Below, in pieces: positions 45,484 through 56,896 of a stretch of 64,000 nt of DNA. Positions within the stretch are counted from its first letter, which is position 1. Every line of letters starts with the position of its first letter. The notes under the pieces are model-generated. The model saw only the letters and a list, made by a program, of their open reading frames with translations, was not told the DNA's origin and ran no database searches. The stretch is taken from the NCBI GenBank assembly GCA_015680905.1, contig CM027383.1, forward strand, positions 92,640,001-92,704,000, read 5' to 3'. This stretch comes from Coptis chinensis. Taxonomy: Eukaryota; Streptophyta; Magnoliopsida; Ranunculales; Ranunculaceae. Made by a program: the position numbers and the translations under genes.

Positions 45484-47243
45484 TGATAAGAGCCCAAAAT
45501 CAGTAGTTTTAACCCTCAGAATATCATACTTTTTAGACCAATTATATGAGTAATAATTAAGAGTTAATACTGATCACGTGTTTTTATGCATTTCAGGCTT
45601 CAAAGTCCATTATGTGCAGAAATGTGCCAGTTTAGTGAGATAAAGGAGCAAAGGTCGGTTGCTAAGGAGTTATGTAATTAAAGGCCAAGATTCAAGAAGA
45701 CAAAGCCTTTCTAAAGCCCGGTCAAAAGCTGAAAAGTCGACGTGGGCAAAAACAAATACAAAGTCGATTAGAACTTCCGGCGTCGTATCTTTGGACTCTC
45801 GGACCTGAATTGGGCCTACCTTATGTCAAAACGACCGGCTCGGAAAGAAATTTCCAATGGTCTAAGCCTTGATCCAATCAGAGGAGCAAAAGTATACGAA
45901 AAGCCTGTGGAAGGCAACTGCAGCTGAAGAGGCCTTTTTGGACTGAAAGAATTGGTTTTGGGCCTGATTCTCTGGCCCAAAACATGGCTCCAAGCCCATG
46001 CACGATTTTTGGATCTGAAAGTATAAAAACAAGAGCTTGACTCTTTGTTAATGGTAGCTAGTTAGACCTAAAAATATAGATAATTCTAGATCTAGATTTA
46101 ATTGTTTGTAATTTAGTTTAGTTTCAATTCAATTCTTGTTTTAGATTAAACTCTTAGAATCATTGTTCTTCATTAGTTTGATAAATAAAATAGTTAGTTA
46201 TCAATTTCGATTCTTGTCATTTACAATTGTTTAGATCTAAATTCCCCTATTACGTAGATAGTTAGACCTAGATTAGTTAGCCTCCATTAATTAGTTTTAG
46301 AACTTAGTTTTAGAATTTCAATTAGTTAATTAATTAGTTTTTCATATCTTGTTTTAGATCTAGTTTCATGTTTAATTAATTACTTTAGAAACAAGTAGAT
46401 TATTAATTTAGTATTTGAATCCTTGTTTTATTATTCATTAGATTAATAAAATAGTGTTCTTGGTAATCTAGTTCATTTCCTTTACTTAATTAATTTAATT
46501 CTTAGATTCCATTATTTGTCATTATTAGATTGAATAGATTTTTGCATGAGTAGTTTCCATTTGAGTTTAAATAAGCAAAGTTTCAATCTTTATATCATGT
46601 CTTGTTTGAATTCCATTGGGAATGATAGCGTGATGATTCTCGGCTAAACCTCCATTAGAGGGGGTTGAGAAGCCTTGATGAAAGCTTGATTCCGATTATC
46701 GTAGAGTCATCGTAATTTCCTTTCCACTCTAGAAATGATTAGTTCACCATGAGAATGGGTGTAATCGTTCACATGCTAGTTATGAATTGGTAGAAATGCC
46801 ATGTGTAATTAGGGATTAGGAGTAACCATATTCTTCTGCGAAGCAGTTCCATTCGGATTACGACGATGCGTCGTTAGTAGGATTAAGTCGAGTTAAGGTG
46901 GAATCAATCCCCCTCTAACTCCTTATCATAGAATCAACGTAACATTCCCATAGTTGTTCTAATAGTCGACTAGTTGCATCTTGTGGGTAGTTGCATCGTA
47001 GTCTAGTTGCCATTTCGTAAATCTCTCATTAGACTTTAGTTAAGATCACTTATAACGTAGAGAAACACAAAGATGCGAAGGACTAGGAGTGAACTAATCA
47101 TCTACTCCACTATATCTCATAGGATTGAGAGTAGAAATCTTTGATAAATTTAGGGCACATAAAAGTTTTAGTTTACTTACGTTTTGAGTTTCATCGCTCA
47201 TTTTCGTGAGGTAAAGGTAAACTATGTTTTTTATGTTTTATCA
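45484..47243 (+). repeat. LTR3 of the nested cluster (1760 bp)
   Basis: It starts TGATAAGAGCCCAAAATCAG, ends TGTTTTATCA and is followed directly by outer-element RT sequence (AATAACCTAGCAC). It matches LTR1 over its whole length. Confidence 0.93.
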
Positions 47244-47960
47244 AATAACCTAGCACTATTCCCTTTTTAACCATAAAATGATATTTTTCCCAATTTAAAA
47301 CCAGATTCTTCTCCTCACACCGTGTCAACACCTTAGAGAGGTTAGACAGGCAGTCACTGAAAGAGTCTCCCTAGATAGAAAAATCATCCATAAAAACTTC
47401 CATGAAGTGCTTCACCATGTCACTAAAGATATGAAGCATACACCGCTGGAAGGTACTAGGAGCATTACAAAGGCCGAAAGGCATTCGTTTATAGGCATAT
47501 GTTCTAAAATGACATGTGGATGTAGTCTTGTCTTGGTCATCAGGATCGATAATGATATGAAAATAGCCAGAATAGCCATCTAAAAAACAATAATAAACAT
47601 GACCAGCTAGACGTTTGAGCATCTGATCCATAAATGGTAAAGGAAAGTGATCTTTTTGTGTCATGGCGTTTAAGCATCTATAATCAATATAGATCCTCCA
47701 TTTCATAGGAACTCATGTGGAAACATATTCACCCGCAGCATTACGAACAATGGTAACCCCCGATTTCTTAAGGACTACGTGAATATGACTTATCCATTCG
47801 CTATTGGAGATGGGATATATGATACCCGCATCGAGTAACCGTAAAACTTCTTCCCTGACTACTTTTTTCATGGTAGGGTTCAAGCGACATTAAGGTTCGC
47901 GTGAAGTCTTCGCATTATCCTCCAAATGTATGCGATGCGTTCATACACCATGGTCAATCC
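47244..47960 (-). pseudogene. Athila reverse transcriptase (outer copy, proximal part)
   Basis: Minus-strand motifs in order: VVREEVLRLLDAGIIYPIS, MKWRIYIDYRCLNAM, HFPLPFMDQMLKRLAGHVYY, FLDGYSGYFHIII, YKRMPFGLCNAPSTFQRCM, then the catalytic VFMDDFSI (FMDD at 47383-47394). A TAG directly after FSI replaces a Tyr; another stop falls just before MKWR. At 47244 the frame runs into LTR3 in the middle of the KKGIVLG motif, and the rest of the gene continues at 31050. Confidence 0.92.
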
Positions 47961-48225
47961 CTTTAATGTCGTCTAGGGACTAACCGATCGCGGAATAATG
48001 TTCCCTAATCACCCTAATCAAGTGTGCCTCTTCATCAGCAGATAACTAAAAAGATATGATCACCGGATGACTACCATCCGGATCAAGCTGGATATATTTC
48101 AACTCAGCAGGAAGAGGCTTAAGCACAGGGGTGGAAAGAATGGGTAAAAAGGATTTCGGAGGGTCCTCGTCTTGAGCTAAGCTCTCAATCATGCTAACTT
48201 CCCCATGCATAGATGAACCAGGTAA

Positions 48226-48620
48226 CTATTTCATCATTTTGAAAATATTTACCTCAACAAAAATATGGCCAAAGGACATGGACATCGAACCATGGCGGCA
48301 GTTAATAAGCGCGTTGGTAGTAGCCAAGAAGGGACGCCCTAAAATGATAGAAACAGAGTCGTTAGCGAGTTCTGTGTCAAGGATAACGAAGTCTGCTGGG
48401 TAGTAAAAATCTTGAACTTTAACCAGCACGTTTTCAACCACACCCTTAGGATACTTAATAGAACGATCAGTTAATTGCAACGTCATTTTAGTTGGTTGCA
48501 TCTCTTGTAGACCTATTTATTTATATAGATAATAAGGGAGTAAGTTAACATTCGCCCCCATGTCTAATAATGCAGTCGTCGTGTGGGTATCCCCCAAGGT
48601 GCATTATACAGTAAGACAAC
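48226..48620 (-). pseudogene. Athila protease (outer copy)
   Basis: The active-site region reads ALLDMGANVNLLP: Asp kept, with the usual LGAS changed to MGAN. After a frameshift the frame 48501-48226 reads VVENVLVKVQDFYYPADFV and IILGRPFLATTNALINC. Confidence 0.85.
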
Positions 48621-50568
48621 CAGGGTCCTTGTACTTAATAATTCCATTATGTTCAGATAGAGTTGGAAACTGTTTAGTTAAAAAGGCTTCTTTTTGTATA
48701 TTTGTTTTCCGGCTGGTAGTGCACAAGTCTTTTAGAAACTTAGCACGTTGTGGCAACATTTTAATAGCGTCAAGAAAAGGTAGGTTTATCATGAGATTTT
48801 TAAAAACTTCCCTAATCTCATCAAAGTTTGTATCCTTGTGTAACATGGCTAGTCTCTGGGGAAACGGTGGGTTCTCTCTATATTTAGCATATGGATCAAT
48901 AGGAGTTTTAACCTTGGCCGCTTTCCTTTTGGGTTGAGGTTTAACTAGTACCTCTACAGGAGTAGGATCTTCAGTTACTACTTCGGTATCTAGTAAATTA
49001 TCAGGTGTAATGACCACTGGTGGGGTTACAACTGGCATAGTTACGGCGTTATCAACCACTCTGCCAGAACAGAGAGTGGTGATGACATTTAGCTCTCCTA
49101 CATTAATAATATCATTACTAGTATTATTAGTTACTTCAAAGGCTGTGTTCAGCATTTTAGGATTAGGTATAGCTTGACCTGAAAACACACCTTTGGGTTG
49201 GGTTTTAATTTCTCTTGGGTTAACTGTTGTATGGAATGATTAATGGATTGTAAAATCTGTTGGTTAGCCTGCATGTAGGCTTCGAAATGATCTTGTTGTG
49301 AAGGTATAGTGGCCACTGGTGGTGTGACTGGAACTATCTCACGTTGATTATTAACGGGTGGGTTGCGATAGTTATTATTAACCAGAACGATACTCCTATT
49401 ATTATTATAAATATTATAATTTCCTTGTCCTTGTCCTTGTCTTGGTGGAGCTTGGTTGAAATTATTTGCTAGCCTAACAGTTTGATTATTAAACCCCGGA
49501 GGTATAACTTGGTGATTATTTCGCTAACTGAAGTTGGGGTATTGTCTATAAGGTGGGTTAGGTTCGCTATTTATGGAACAAACATTATCCAGTGGTGCGG
49601 GTGATTTTTCATAGAAGAGAGGACAATAGGAGTCAGAATGCTCAAGGTTGTAACAGAAATTACATGGAAGAGTGTTAACGTTCATGACAGGAGTAGACTT
49701 ATGTTGAATAGAAATGATTTCTACTTTTTTAGTGAGAGATTCGATTAGAGTTATAATCTCAGGATCAGATTTAACCTCAAACATACTAGTAGCCTTAATT
49801 GTGGAAGAAAAATTACTGGACCGGGGAATGTCATTACCCCCCAGTTATTTTGATGTTTATATTGATCTTCTAAAAACCTATAAGCCTCTGAGGCACCTTT
49901 ACTAAGGAAACTACCCCCAGTCATAATATCAAGAACCTCTTTATGGTGATGTAAAAGCCCTTTGAAAAAGGCACGAATAAGTGTGTCTTTCTTAAGGTTA
50001 TGAAGCGGACACTCGATGAGAAGATCATTGAAATGATTCCAGGCCTCTGAAAAGGATTCATGAGGATTCTGGCAGAAGAAATGAATGTTTTGAAGTATTT
50101 CATCTATCTTCAGAGGTGGGTAAAACTGTTCCATGAACAATTGAACGAGGTTGGCCCATGAGTCCACATAATTAGGCGATTGGGCAGTTAACCAAAATGC
50201 TGGCTTATCGGTTAAGGTGAAAGGAAACACCCTAAGTTTAATTTGTTCTGAACCAACAGTAGGATGATGAAATGTGGTAAGAACTTGTTCAATCCTACGC
50301 ATATGATGATAAGGCTTCTCGTGGTTTAAACCATGAAAAACCGGTAACAAATTAAATATATTTGGGGGAACTCGAAAATCCCCCACTGGGTCTGCAAGAA
50401 CGATGCAAGACATAGGGCTATAAAGGCCTTGTAAAAATCAGAGAGAGAAGTCTCTGTTTCGTCAGCCATTGATGTAGGTGTAGTGTGTGGTATTCTAGAT
50501 AGGTGTGTGCGTTGACGCTTATGATAAATAACAGAAGATGGTTTACTAGTACCGGACCTTAATCTCAT
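48604..50568 (-). pseudogene. Athila gag and linker (outer copy, broken)
   Basis: It begins near 50568 with MRLRSGTSKPSS and then TSLSDFYKAF. A frameshift around 50410 moves the gag core (FRVPPNIFNLLPVFHGLNHE, LIRAFFKGLLHHHKEVLDI) into another frame, ending near 49751. A CCHC knuckle CX2CX4HX4C is intact at 49623-49664. The last part (49188-48604) reads MFSGQAIPNPKMLNTAFEV and KFLKDLCTTSRKTNIQKEAF. It packages element RNA when functional. Confidence 0.9.
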
Positions 50569-50821
50569 GCAAGGCTAAGGCCAATATGAATATAAACCAC
50601 TAACAGCAATCAAAACAACCCTGATATTGCTAGAATTAAAAACTCCTTTGACAGAAAAGGCGAGGAGTGGAAGAAGGAGTACCTGAATGCCTCTTTGCTA
50701 CTCATTTGAATAGCGTCTTGTATACGCAATCTTAGTGTAGTTACGAAGTTGGAAACAACCCTGAATAAATTGAACGAAGAGAGTTGGAAACTAACCTGTG
50801 AAAAATCGGGCTTTCGTCAGA

Positions 50822-50912
50822 AGGGGCGCGGGCCCGCTCTTGCTTGACACAAATTCCAGTAACTTGAGGCGTGCACACTCACAAAATAGAGTACCTAGGG
50901 CGCGGGCACGCT
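50822..50912 (-). repeat. GC-rich module array in the outer Athila leader
   Basis: Three modules at 50822-50839, 50866-50880 and 50897-50912 read, on the minus strand, GCGTGCCCGCGCCCT, GAGTGTGCACGCCTC and GAGCGGGCCCGCGCCCCT. The spacer contains TTACTGGAATTTG, as in the array at 26291-26379 (TACTGGAATT). Confidence 0.75.
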
Positions 50913-51047
50913 TAAGGTAGTATTTCGAAAAAAATTATATTCTGAACCAAACAAACACAATTAGAACCAAACAAGGGTGGGTGGGTTTAATGGGGTTTTG
51001 GTAGGATCGAAAATACGAACGAAAACAAATCTAAACAAAACTAAGAC

Positions 51048-51060
51048 GGCAGCGGCGCCA
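51048..51060 (-). other. Athila primer binding site (outer element)
   Basis: Minus-strand TGGCGCCGCTGCC, two bases inside the 5' LTR. This fixes the element orientation. Confidence 0.92.
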
Positions 51061-51062
51061 TT

Positions 51063-52359
51063 TGATAAACCATAAAATAATAGTTTTACCTACTCTTAAC
51101 TAGTTATGGTAAGAATAAGTAAAACTAAAAGTTATTTTACTACTCTATGATCAAAGTTCTACTCTCGTTTATCATACAATATGTAGAGTAGAGAATTTGT
51201 TCCACTCTTAGTTTATTTAGACGTAAGTTTCACTAGTTTAATCTATTATAACAAAATCAATGAGAGTAATTGATTGTAATTATACTAATATGGTGATTGA
51301 ACTAAATAATATGTTTTAACTTATACTATGACAATTAAATACTAAGGTGTGAATATGGAGAAGGAAATTAGGGGGATTTGATTCCACTTTGATTGATTCC
51401 TAATGTGCTAGTGTAGATTATTGCAATCATAACCAATAAAGATTAAGTAATTGATCCCTAATTATTCATGGCAATCTCTACCAACTAGTAATTAGCATGT
51501 GAGGAAGTTCAACACATTCTCATGGTGAATCAACTAACTTACTAGAGTGAAACTCTTAAATACAATAATTCTAACTAACACATCAAGTCTTTATCAAACA
51601 CCTAATTACATATGTCCAAAAAGGGATTTATCAGACTATCATTAATAGAGAAATAAGAAGAAGACATAATGAAGAACAATAACTTGGCTTTATTAATCTA
51701 ATGGAAGAGAGTCTAAGAATTGAAAACTATATTAAAAACTAAGTACTGAATAATTAACTAAGTAAAATCTAGGTAGTCTAAGAGTTTAGCCTTAGTCTTC
51801 TTTATATAGGAGAGGGCTAGGTCTATAATTTCGTGTATGGGCTTTGGAGCTATGTTTTGGGCCATGAAAACATGCCCAAAACCTAATTACATATGTCCAA
51901 AAAGGGATTCTCTGCTGGAAATTACTATAATAGTCTTTTTGTTCACTTTTTCTCCTCTTATTGGATCAAGGCCTGAATCATTAGAAATCTCTTTCCGAGC
52001 CGGTTGTTTTGACATATAATAGGCCCAATTTCGAGGTCTGAGTCCAAAGATATGGCCTGTGGAAATTATGTTGACTTTTCTGCTCTATTTCTGCCCGCGT
52101 TGACTTTGACTTTTTATCTTTGACTGAGCTTTAAAAAGGCTTTTTCTCCTTGAATATTGGCCTTTAGTCATAGAACTTCTTAGCAACCAACCTTTACTTT
52201 TTTCTATTGCAAAAGTGACATGTTTCTTCATATATTTGACTCCAAGACCTGAAATACACAAAAACATGTAAACAGTACTAACTCTTATTTATTATATACA
52301 TAATTGGTCTAAATGTAATATTATTAAGGGGTTAAAACTACAGTTTTGGGCTATTATCA
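51063..52359 (-). repeat. 5' LTR of the outer Athila
   Basis: It matches 22148-23447 throughout. A 28-bp block at 51601-51628 duplicates sequence from 51882-51909 and replaces the corresponding part seen at 22685. TSD GTCGT follows at 52360. Confidence 0.93.
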
Positions 52360-52511
52360 GTCGTGTATGTCTAGATTTGGGTTGTCGTGGCACTTGGAGA
52401 TGTGAAGATTGAGCTTGCAGATCTAGTGCGGCTAGTTAATCCATCGCGACCTGATTAATTGGAACTTCAAGATTTGGTAAGTTGTTATCTTCTTCTTGTC
52501 GCTAGTGCTGC
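52360..52511. other. Remnant of the Tat-type host element
   Basis: This short spacer continues the sequence interrupted at 22147 by the outer Athila. It ends where the last Athila begins. No coding frame. Confidence 0.5.
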
Positions 52512-53628
52512 TGATAAGAGCCCAAAACTGTAGTTTTAGCCCCTTAATAATACTACTTTTAGACCAATTATGCGAGTAATAAATAAGAGTTAATGCTAAT
52601 TACGTGCTTTTATGTATTTCAGGCATGGAACTCAATTATGTGCAGAAATGTGCCACTTTGGCGATATAAATGAGCAAATGGTTGGTTGCTAAGAAGTTCT
52701 GTAATAAAGGCCAAGATTCAAGGAGACAAAGCCTTTATAAAGCCTGGTCAAAAGCTGAAAAGTCAACACGGGCATAAATAATTCACAAGTCAGTAGAATT
52801 TCCGAAGACCATATCTTTGGACTCAGGCCTCGAATTTGGGCCTATCTTACGTCAAAACGACCGGATCGGAAAGAGCTTTCCAATGGTCTAAGCCTTGACC
52901 AAATTAGAGGAGCAAAAATGGACAAAAAGTCTGTTGAAGTCAAAGCTAGCTGAAATGGGCTTTGTGGATTGGAGAAATTGGGCTTTGGGCTCGATTTTCT
53001 GGCTCAAAACATGGCTCCTCAGCCCATGCATGAAATTGTGGATCTGGTCTCCTGCTTTACATAAAAGAAGACTTAGCTCTTAAGAAAGATATAGTTAGAG
53101 AATCTAGAATAGAAAGTAGCCATTAAAATAGCTTGTAGATCTAGTTTTTGAATTCAATTAGTTAAATTAATTAGTTTCATACATTGTTTTAGATTAATTC
53201 TTTGAATCATAGTTCTTCATTGATTAGATAAATAAAATAGTTATTTCTTGTTCATTTCGATTTTGTCATTTAAAATTGTTAGATCTAATTTCAGTTGTTG
53301 TTATTCAATTATTAGTTATTAATTTAGAATTAAATTATTGTTTAGTTAAATTTAATAAAGTTATAATCTTTATATTACGTCTAGTTTTAATTCACATCAT
53401 AGTATAATTCCCACCATTGCTCTCATTAGACTTTGAATAGATTAATCACTATAGGAAACTTGAATGCTAAAGAACTAAGAGTGGAACGAACTTTTTACTC
53501 CACTCTATTTTGATAGAATTGAGAGTATAGAAATCTTTGATAGCAACGCGAAATTAAGTTTAGTTTCACTTGCGTTTTAAGTTTTATCGTTCATTTCGTA
53601 GGTAAATTATTCAATTTTACGTTTATCA
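52512..53628 (+). repeat. 5' LTR of the third Athila (1117 bp)
   Basis: It starts TGATAAGAGCCCAAAACTGT and ends ACGTTTATCA. It is the shortest of the three LTR subfamilies, sharing mainly the first ~500 and last ~150 bp with the others. Confidence 0.92.
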
Positions 53629-53630
53629 AA

Positions 53631-53644
53631 TGGCGCCGCTGCCA
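53631..53644 (+). other. Athila primer binding site (third element)
   Basis: TGGCGCCGCTGCCA, two bases after the LTR. Confidence 0.9.
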
Positions 53645-53776
53645 TCTTAGTACTCTTTAGTATTGTTTTCTATAGACTTGATAGTTTTTCAAAGTCCCAT
53701 AACCCACCCACCCTTGTTTGGATTCTCACTGTGGTTGTCTGTTTCAGCTTTGCAAGTTTCCACGAAAAATTACTCG

Positions 53777-53965
53777 GAGCGCACCTACGCCCTGGGCAAG
53801 CCAAAGTGGAGCGCACCCTACGCCCGCATGCCTGGAATCCCACCCTTTGGCTGAGCGCCACCTGTGCCCTACCAAGGCCAACTTGGAGCACCACCTGCGC
53901 TCACACGCCTAGAATCCTACCTTTTTTTGCAGGCGACACGAGCCCTTCCTAGGCCTATTCGAAAG
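53777..53965 (+). repeat. GC-rich module array in the third Athila leader
   Basis: Modules GAGCGCACCTACGCCC (53777), GAGCGCACCCTACGCCC (53809), GAGCGCCACCTGTGCCC and GAGCACCACCTGCGCTC are separated by 17-28 bp spacers, two of which contain GCCTGGAATCC or GCCTAGAATCC. Several short frames overlap here, but none is conserved in the other leaders. Confidence 0.75.
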
Positions 53966-54312
53966 CTAAGCCCTCTGCTGGCGCCCGATTTTCATAGGTT
54001 TGTTTCAAACTTCCATTTCTTTCAAGTTTTCAGTGTTCTAACTTGTTATATACACTGAACATGCATACACAAGACGTTATTCATAAGCGAAGCAAGGAGG
54101 CTTTCAGGTACTATTTTCTTCCACACCTCGCATCTTCTGTTAGAGGTTCATACTAGCATATCAGGATTGTTTGGAGTGTTATTGTTTTGCATTAAGATTG
54201 GTCTTAGCCTTGCATGAGATTAAGGTCAGGCCAAAGAAAAACACCTAATATAATTAACTGACAACATCAACAAACAAGCCTTTCTAGCACACCATACACC
54301 ACACCTGAGATT

Positions 54313-55260
54313 ATGGTTGAAGAAAGAGAGTCTCCTCTCTCAGACTTTTACAAAGCCTTGAGCGATAGCCCGAAATCTTGCATCGTTCTATCAGACCCAG
54401 TAGGGGATTTCCGAATCCCCCCAAATATATTTAATTTGTTACCCGTTTTTCATGGGATAGACCATGAAAAACTTTATCATCACATGTGTAGGATTGACTA
54501 AGTCCTTACTACTTTCCACCATCTTTCAGTTGGTGCTGAACAAATTAAACTGAGGGTATTTCCTTTCACCTTAGCTGATAAGGCGACGTCTTGGTTAACT
54601 GCCCAAAGCGCCTAATTCTGTGGACTCGTGGGCTAAACTTGTTCAACTGTTTATGGAACATTTTTACCCACCACTGAAGACCGATGAAATGCTTTCCAAG
54701 ATTCATTTCTTTTGACAGAATCCTCATGAATCATTTTTAGAGGCTTGGAATCGTTTCACCAACCTACTTATAGAGTGTCCACACCATAACCTCACGAAAG
54801 ACATGTTAGTTCGTGCTTTTTTCAAAGGACTTATACACCACCATAAAGAAGTCATTGACATAATGAATGGGGGTAGTTTCTTAAGTAAAGGAGCCTCGGA
54901 GGCTTATAAATTTTTAGAAGATCAGACTAAGCGGAATAATAATTGGGGGGGGGGGGGTAGTGATGATATCTCCCATTCCGCTAGTTCTTCTACAACAGCT
55001 AAAACCGCCGGTATGTTTGAGATGAAACCCGATCCAAAACTTAAAAATTAAATCGAATCTCTAACTAAAAAGGTAGAGGCTATTTCTGTCCAACAAAAAC
55101 CTATCTCCGTCATGAATGTCAACTCCAATCCATGTAATTTATGTTTGAGTCTAGAGCACCCCGACTCCTATTGTCCTTTCGTTTACGAACAACAAACATT
55201 ACAACAAGATAACGTTTGCTCAATTAATAGTTATCCTATTCCTACGCCCTTGGAACACCC
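54313..55260 (+). pseudogene. Athila gag (third element, broken)
   Basis: Start MVEERESPLSDFYKALSDSP. The core FRIPPNIFNLLPVFHGIDHE ends at a stop (54501). It resumes with LRVFPFTLADKATSWLTAQS and, from 54803, MLVRAFFKGLIHHHKEVIDI. A G(13) run at 54945-54957 causes slippage-prone sequence. An intact CCHC knuckle lies at 55133-55174. Asn-rich low-complexity sequence follows. Confidence 0.88.
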
Positions 55261-55265
55261 CAACT

Positions 55266-56896
55266 TCAGGTTGGAGAAATAATCAACAAGTAACAACTCC
55301 AGGATTTAATAATCGAAATGTTAGGCAAGCAAACAATTATAACCAACCTCCTCCACGACAAGGACAAGGTCGAGTAATTATAATAATTATAACAACCAAA
55401 GCCTTTAAACCACGACAAGGTCAAGCACAAGGTCAGGGTAATTATAATAATTATAACAATAATAATTATAATGCAAATCGAGGTATCATTCCGGTTAATA
55501 ATAATAATTACTATCACAACCCACCCATAAATAATCAACGTGACATAGTTTCTGTCACACAACCTATAGCTAACACTCTTCCACAATCGGATCGTTTTGA
55601 TACCTTTATGCAATCTCAACAACAGATTTTACAAGCCATCCAACTTTCCTTAGAGCAGCTAGCTCAAGAGAAAGTACAACCCAAATGTGTGTTTCTAGGA
55701 CAAGCGATACCTAATCCTAAAACACCAAATACAGCCTTTGAGGTGAATGGTAATACTAGTACGGAAAATGTAAACGTAGGTGAGCTAAATGCCATCACCA
55801 CTCTTCCTTCTGATAGTGTGGTTGACAACAATGTAACTATGCCTATAGTTACCCCATAAGTAGTCCCTACACAAGAGATTGAACTAGATAACGAAATGGA
55901 AACTGAAGAGCCTACCCCTGTAGAGGTACCAGGCAAACCACAACCTAAGAAACAAAAAGCAAAGGTTAGACATCCAATTGAACCATACGCTAAGCATAGA
56001 GAGACACCACCGTTTCCCCAGAAATTAGCCATGTTAAACAGAGATACAAACTTTGACGAGATTAGGGAAGTATTCAAGAATCTAACGATTAACCTACCCT
56101 TTCTCGAAGCAATTAAAAAATTACCTCACCACGCTAAGTTTCTTAAGGAGTTGTGCACTAGTAGGCGTAGGACAAATATTCCTAAAGACGCCTTTCTAAC
56201 TGAACAATTTCCAACTTTAACAGAACATAATGGAATTGTGAAGTACAAGGACTTTAATTAGATCAGACAATGCACCTTAGGAGATTCTCACACGACCACC
56301 GCTTTATTAGACCTGGGGGCAAGTGTCAACTTACTCCCATATTATTTATACAAACAAATAGGTCTACAAGAGATGCAACCTACTCAAATGACGTTGCAAT
56401 TAGCGGATAGGTCTATTAAGTATCCTCAGGGGGTTTGGTTGAAAATGTGCTAGTTAAGGTCTATGATTTCTACTATCCTGCTGATTTTGTTATCCTCGAT
56501 ACAATAGTCGTTAATGACTCTGTTCCGATCATCTTAGGGCGTCCATTTTTGGCAACTGCCAACGCGCTTATAAACTGCCGAAATGGTTCGATGTCCTTGT
56601 CTTTTGGCCATCTTTCGATTGAGGTAAATATTTTTAAAATGATGAAACAGTTACTAGATTTGTCTATAGATGGAGAGATTAGCATGATCGAGAGCTTAGC
56701 GCAAGATTACTTTAATAACACGTTTCCAGAAAACCATATGCATAAATTCCTTTCTTTTGGAAGTTCAGATTTTGTCGATGACTCCTACTTACAAGAAGTC
56801 AACACCATCTTCGAGTCTACACAAATTGTAGAACCTTCAGTTGCTCCATATATAAAGTTTGAAAACCTGCTGCCTAAGCAAGTATTCATTACTTAA
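55266..56896 (+). pseudogene. Athila gag linker and protease (third element)
   Basis: The Asn/Gln-rich part to 55600 is followed by QQQILQAIQLSLEQLAQEKV, EPTPVEVPGKPQPKKQK and FKNLTINLPFLEAIKKLPHH. The protease core ALLDLGASVNLLPYYLYKQI lies at about 56300-56360 with its Asp intact. After a frameshift VLVKVYDFYYPADFVILDT and ILGRPFLATANALINC continue to a stop at 56896. Confidence 0.88.

Larger units (their letters stand above)
31051..47243 (+). mobile_element. Nested Athila cluster with three LTRs and no pol
   Basis: It inserted on the plus strand inside the outer RT gene. The layout is LTR1 31051-32801, PBS, gag and protease remnants, ORF1, ORF2, PPT, LTR2 42286-43910, a foreign fragment 43911-44727, a second copy of the pre-LTR region 44728-45483, and LTR3 45484-47243. 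The RT, RNase H and integrase genes are absent, so it is a non-autonomous derivative that would have needed enzymes from relatives. The flanks (TGTCA on the left, AATAA on the right) are not a duplication; about 8 bp of target are missing instead. Unequal recombination between LTRs of tandem copies best explains three LTRs. Confidence 0.88.
22148..52359 (-). mobile_element. Outer Athila retrotransposon, split by a nested insertion
   Basis: Both LTRs survive (1300 and 1297 bp), and GTCGT flanks the whole at 22143-22147 and 52360-52364, proving a single insertion. In minus orientation: 5' LTR 52359-51063, PBS, gag, protease, RT to 47244, a nested plus-strand cluster (47243-31051), remainder of RT, RNase H, integrase, ORF1, ORF2, PPT, 3' LTR. 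Without the nest it would be about 14 kb, a usual size for Athila with its extra 3' ORFs. The tRNA-Asp PBS and protease and RT sequences support Athila (Ty3/Metaviridae). It is inactive as read, with many stops and frameshifts and a substituted integrase catalytic residue. Confidence 0.93.

Noticed and set aside
31046-47248. TSD for the nested cluster
   Set aside because: TGTCA and AATAA do not match, and alignment with intact RT shows missing rather than duplicated bases.
55266-55622. Minus-strand Ile/Val-rich 118-codon frame
   Set aside because: It is the complement of the Asn-rich (AAT/AAC) low-complexity part of the Athila gag.
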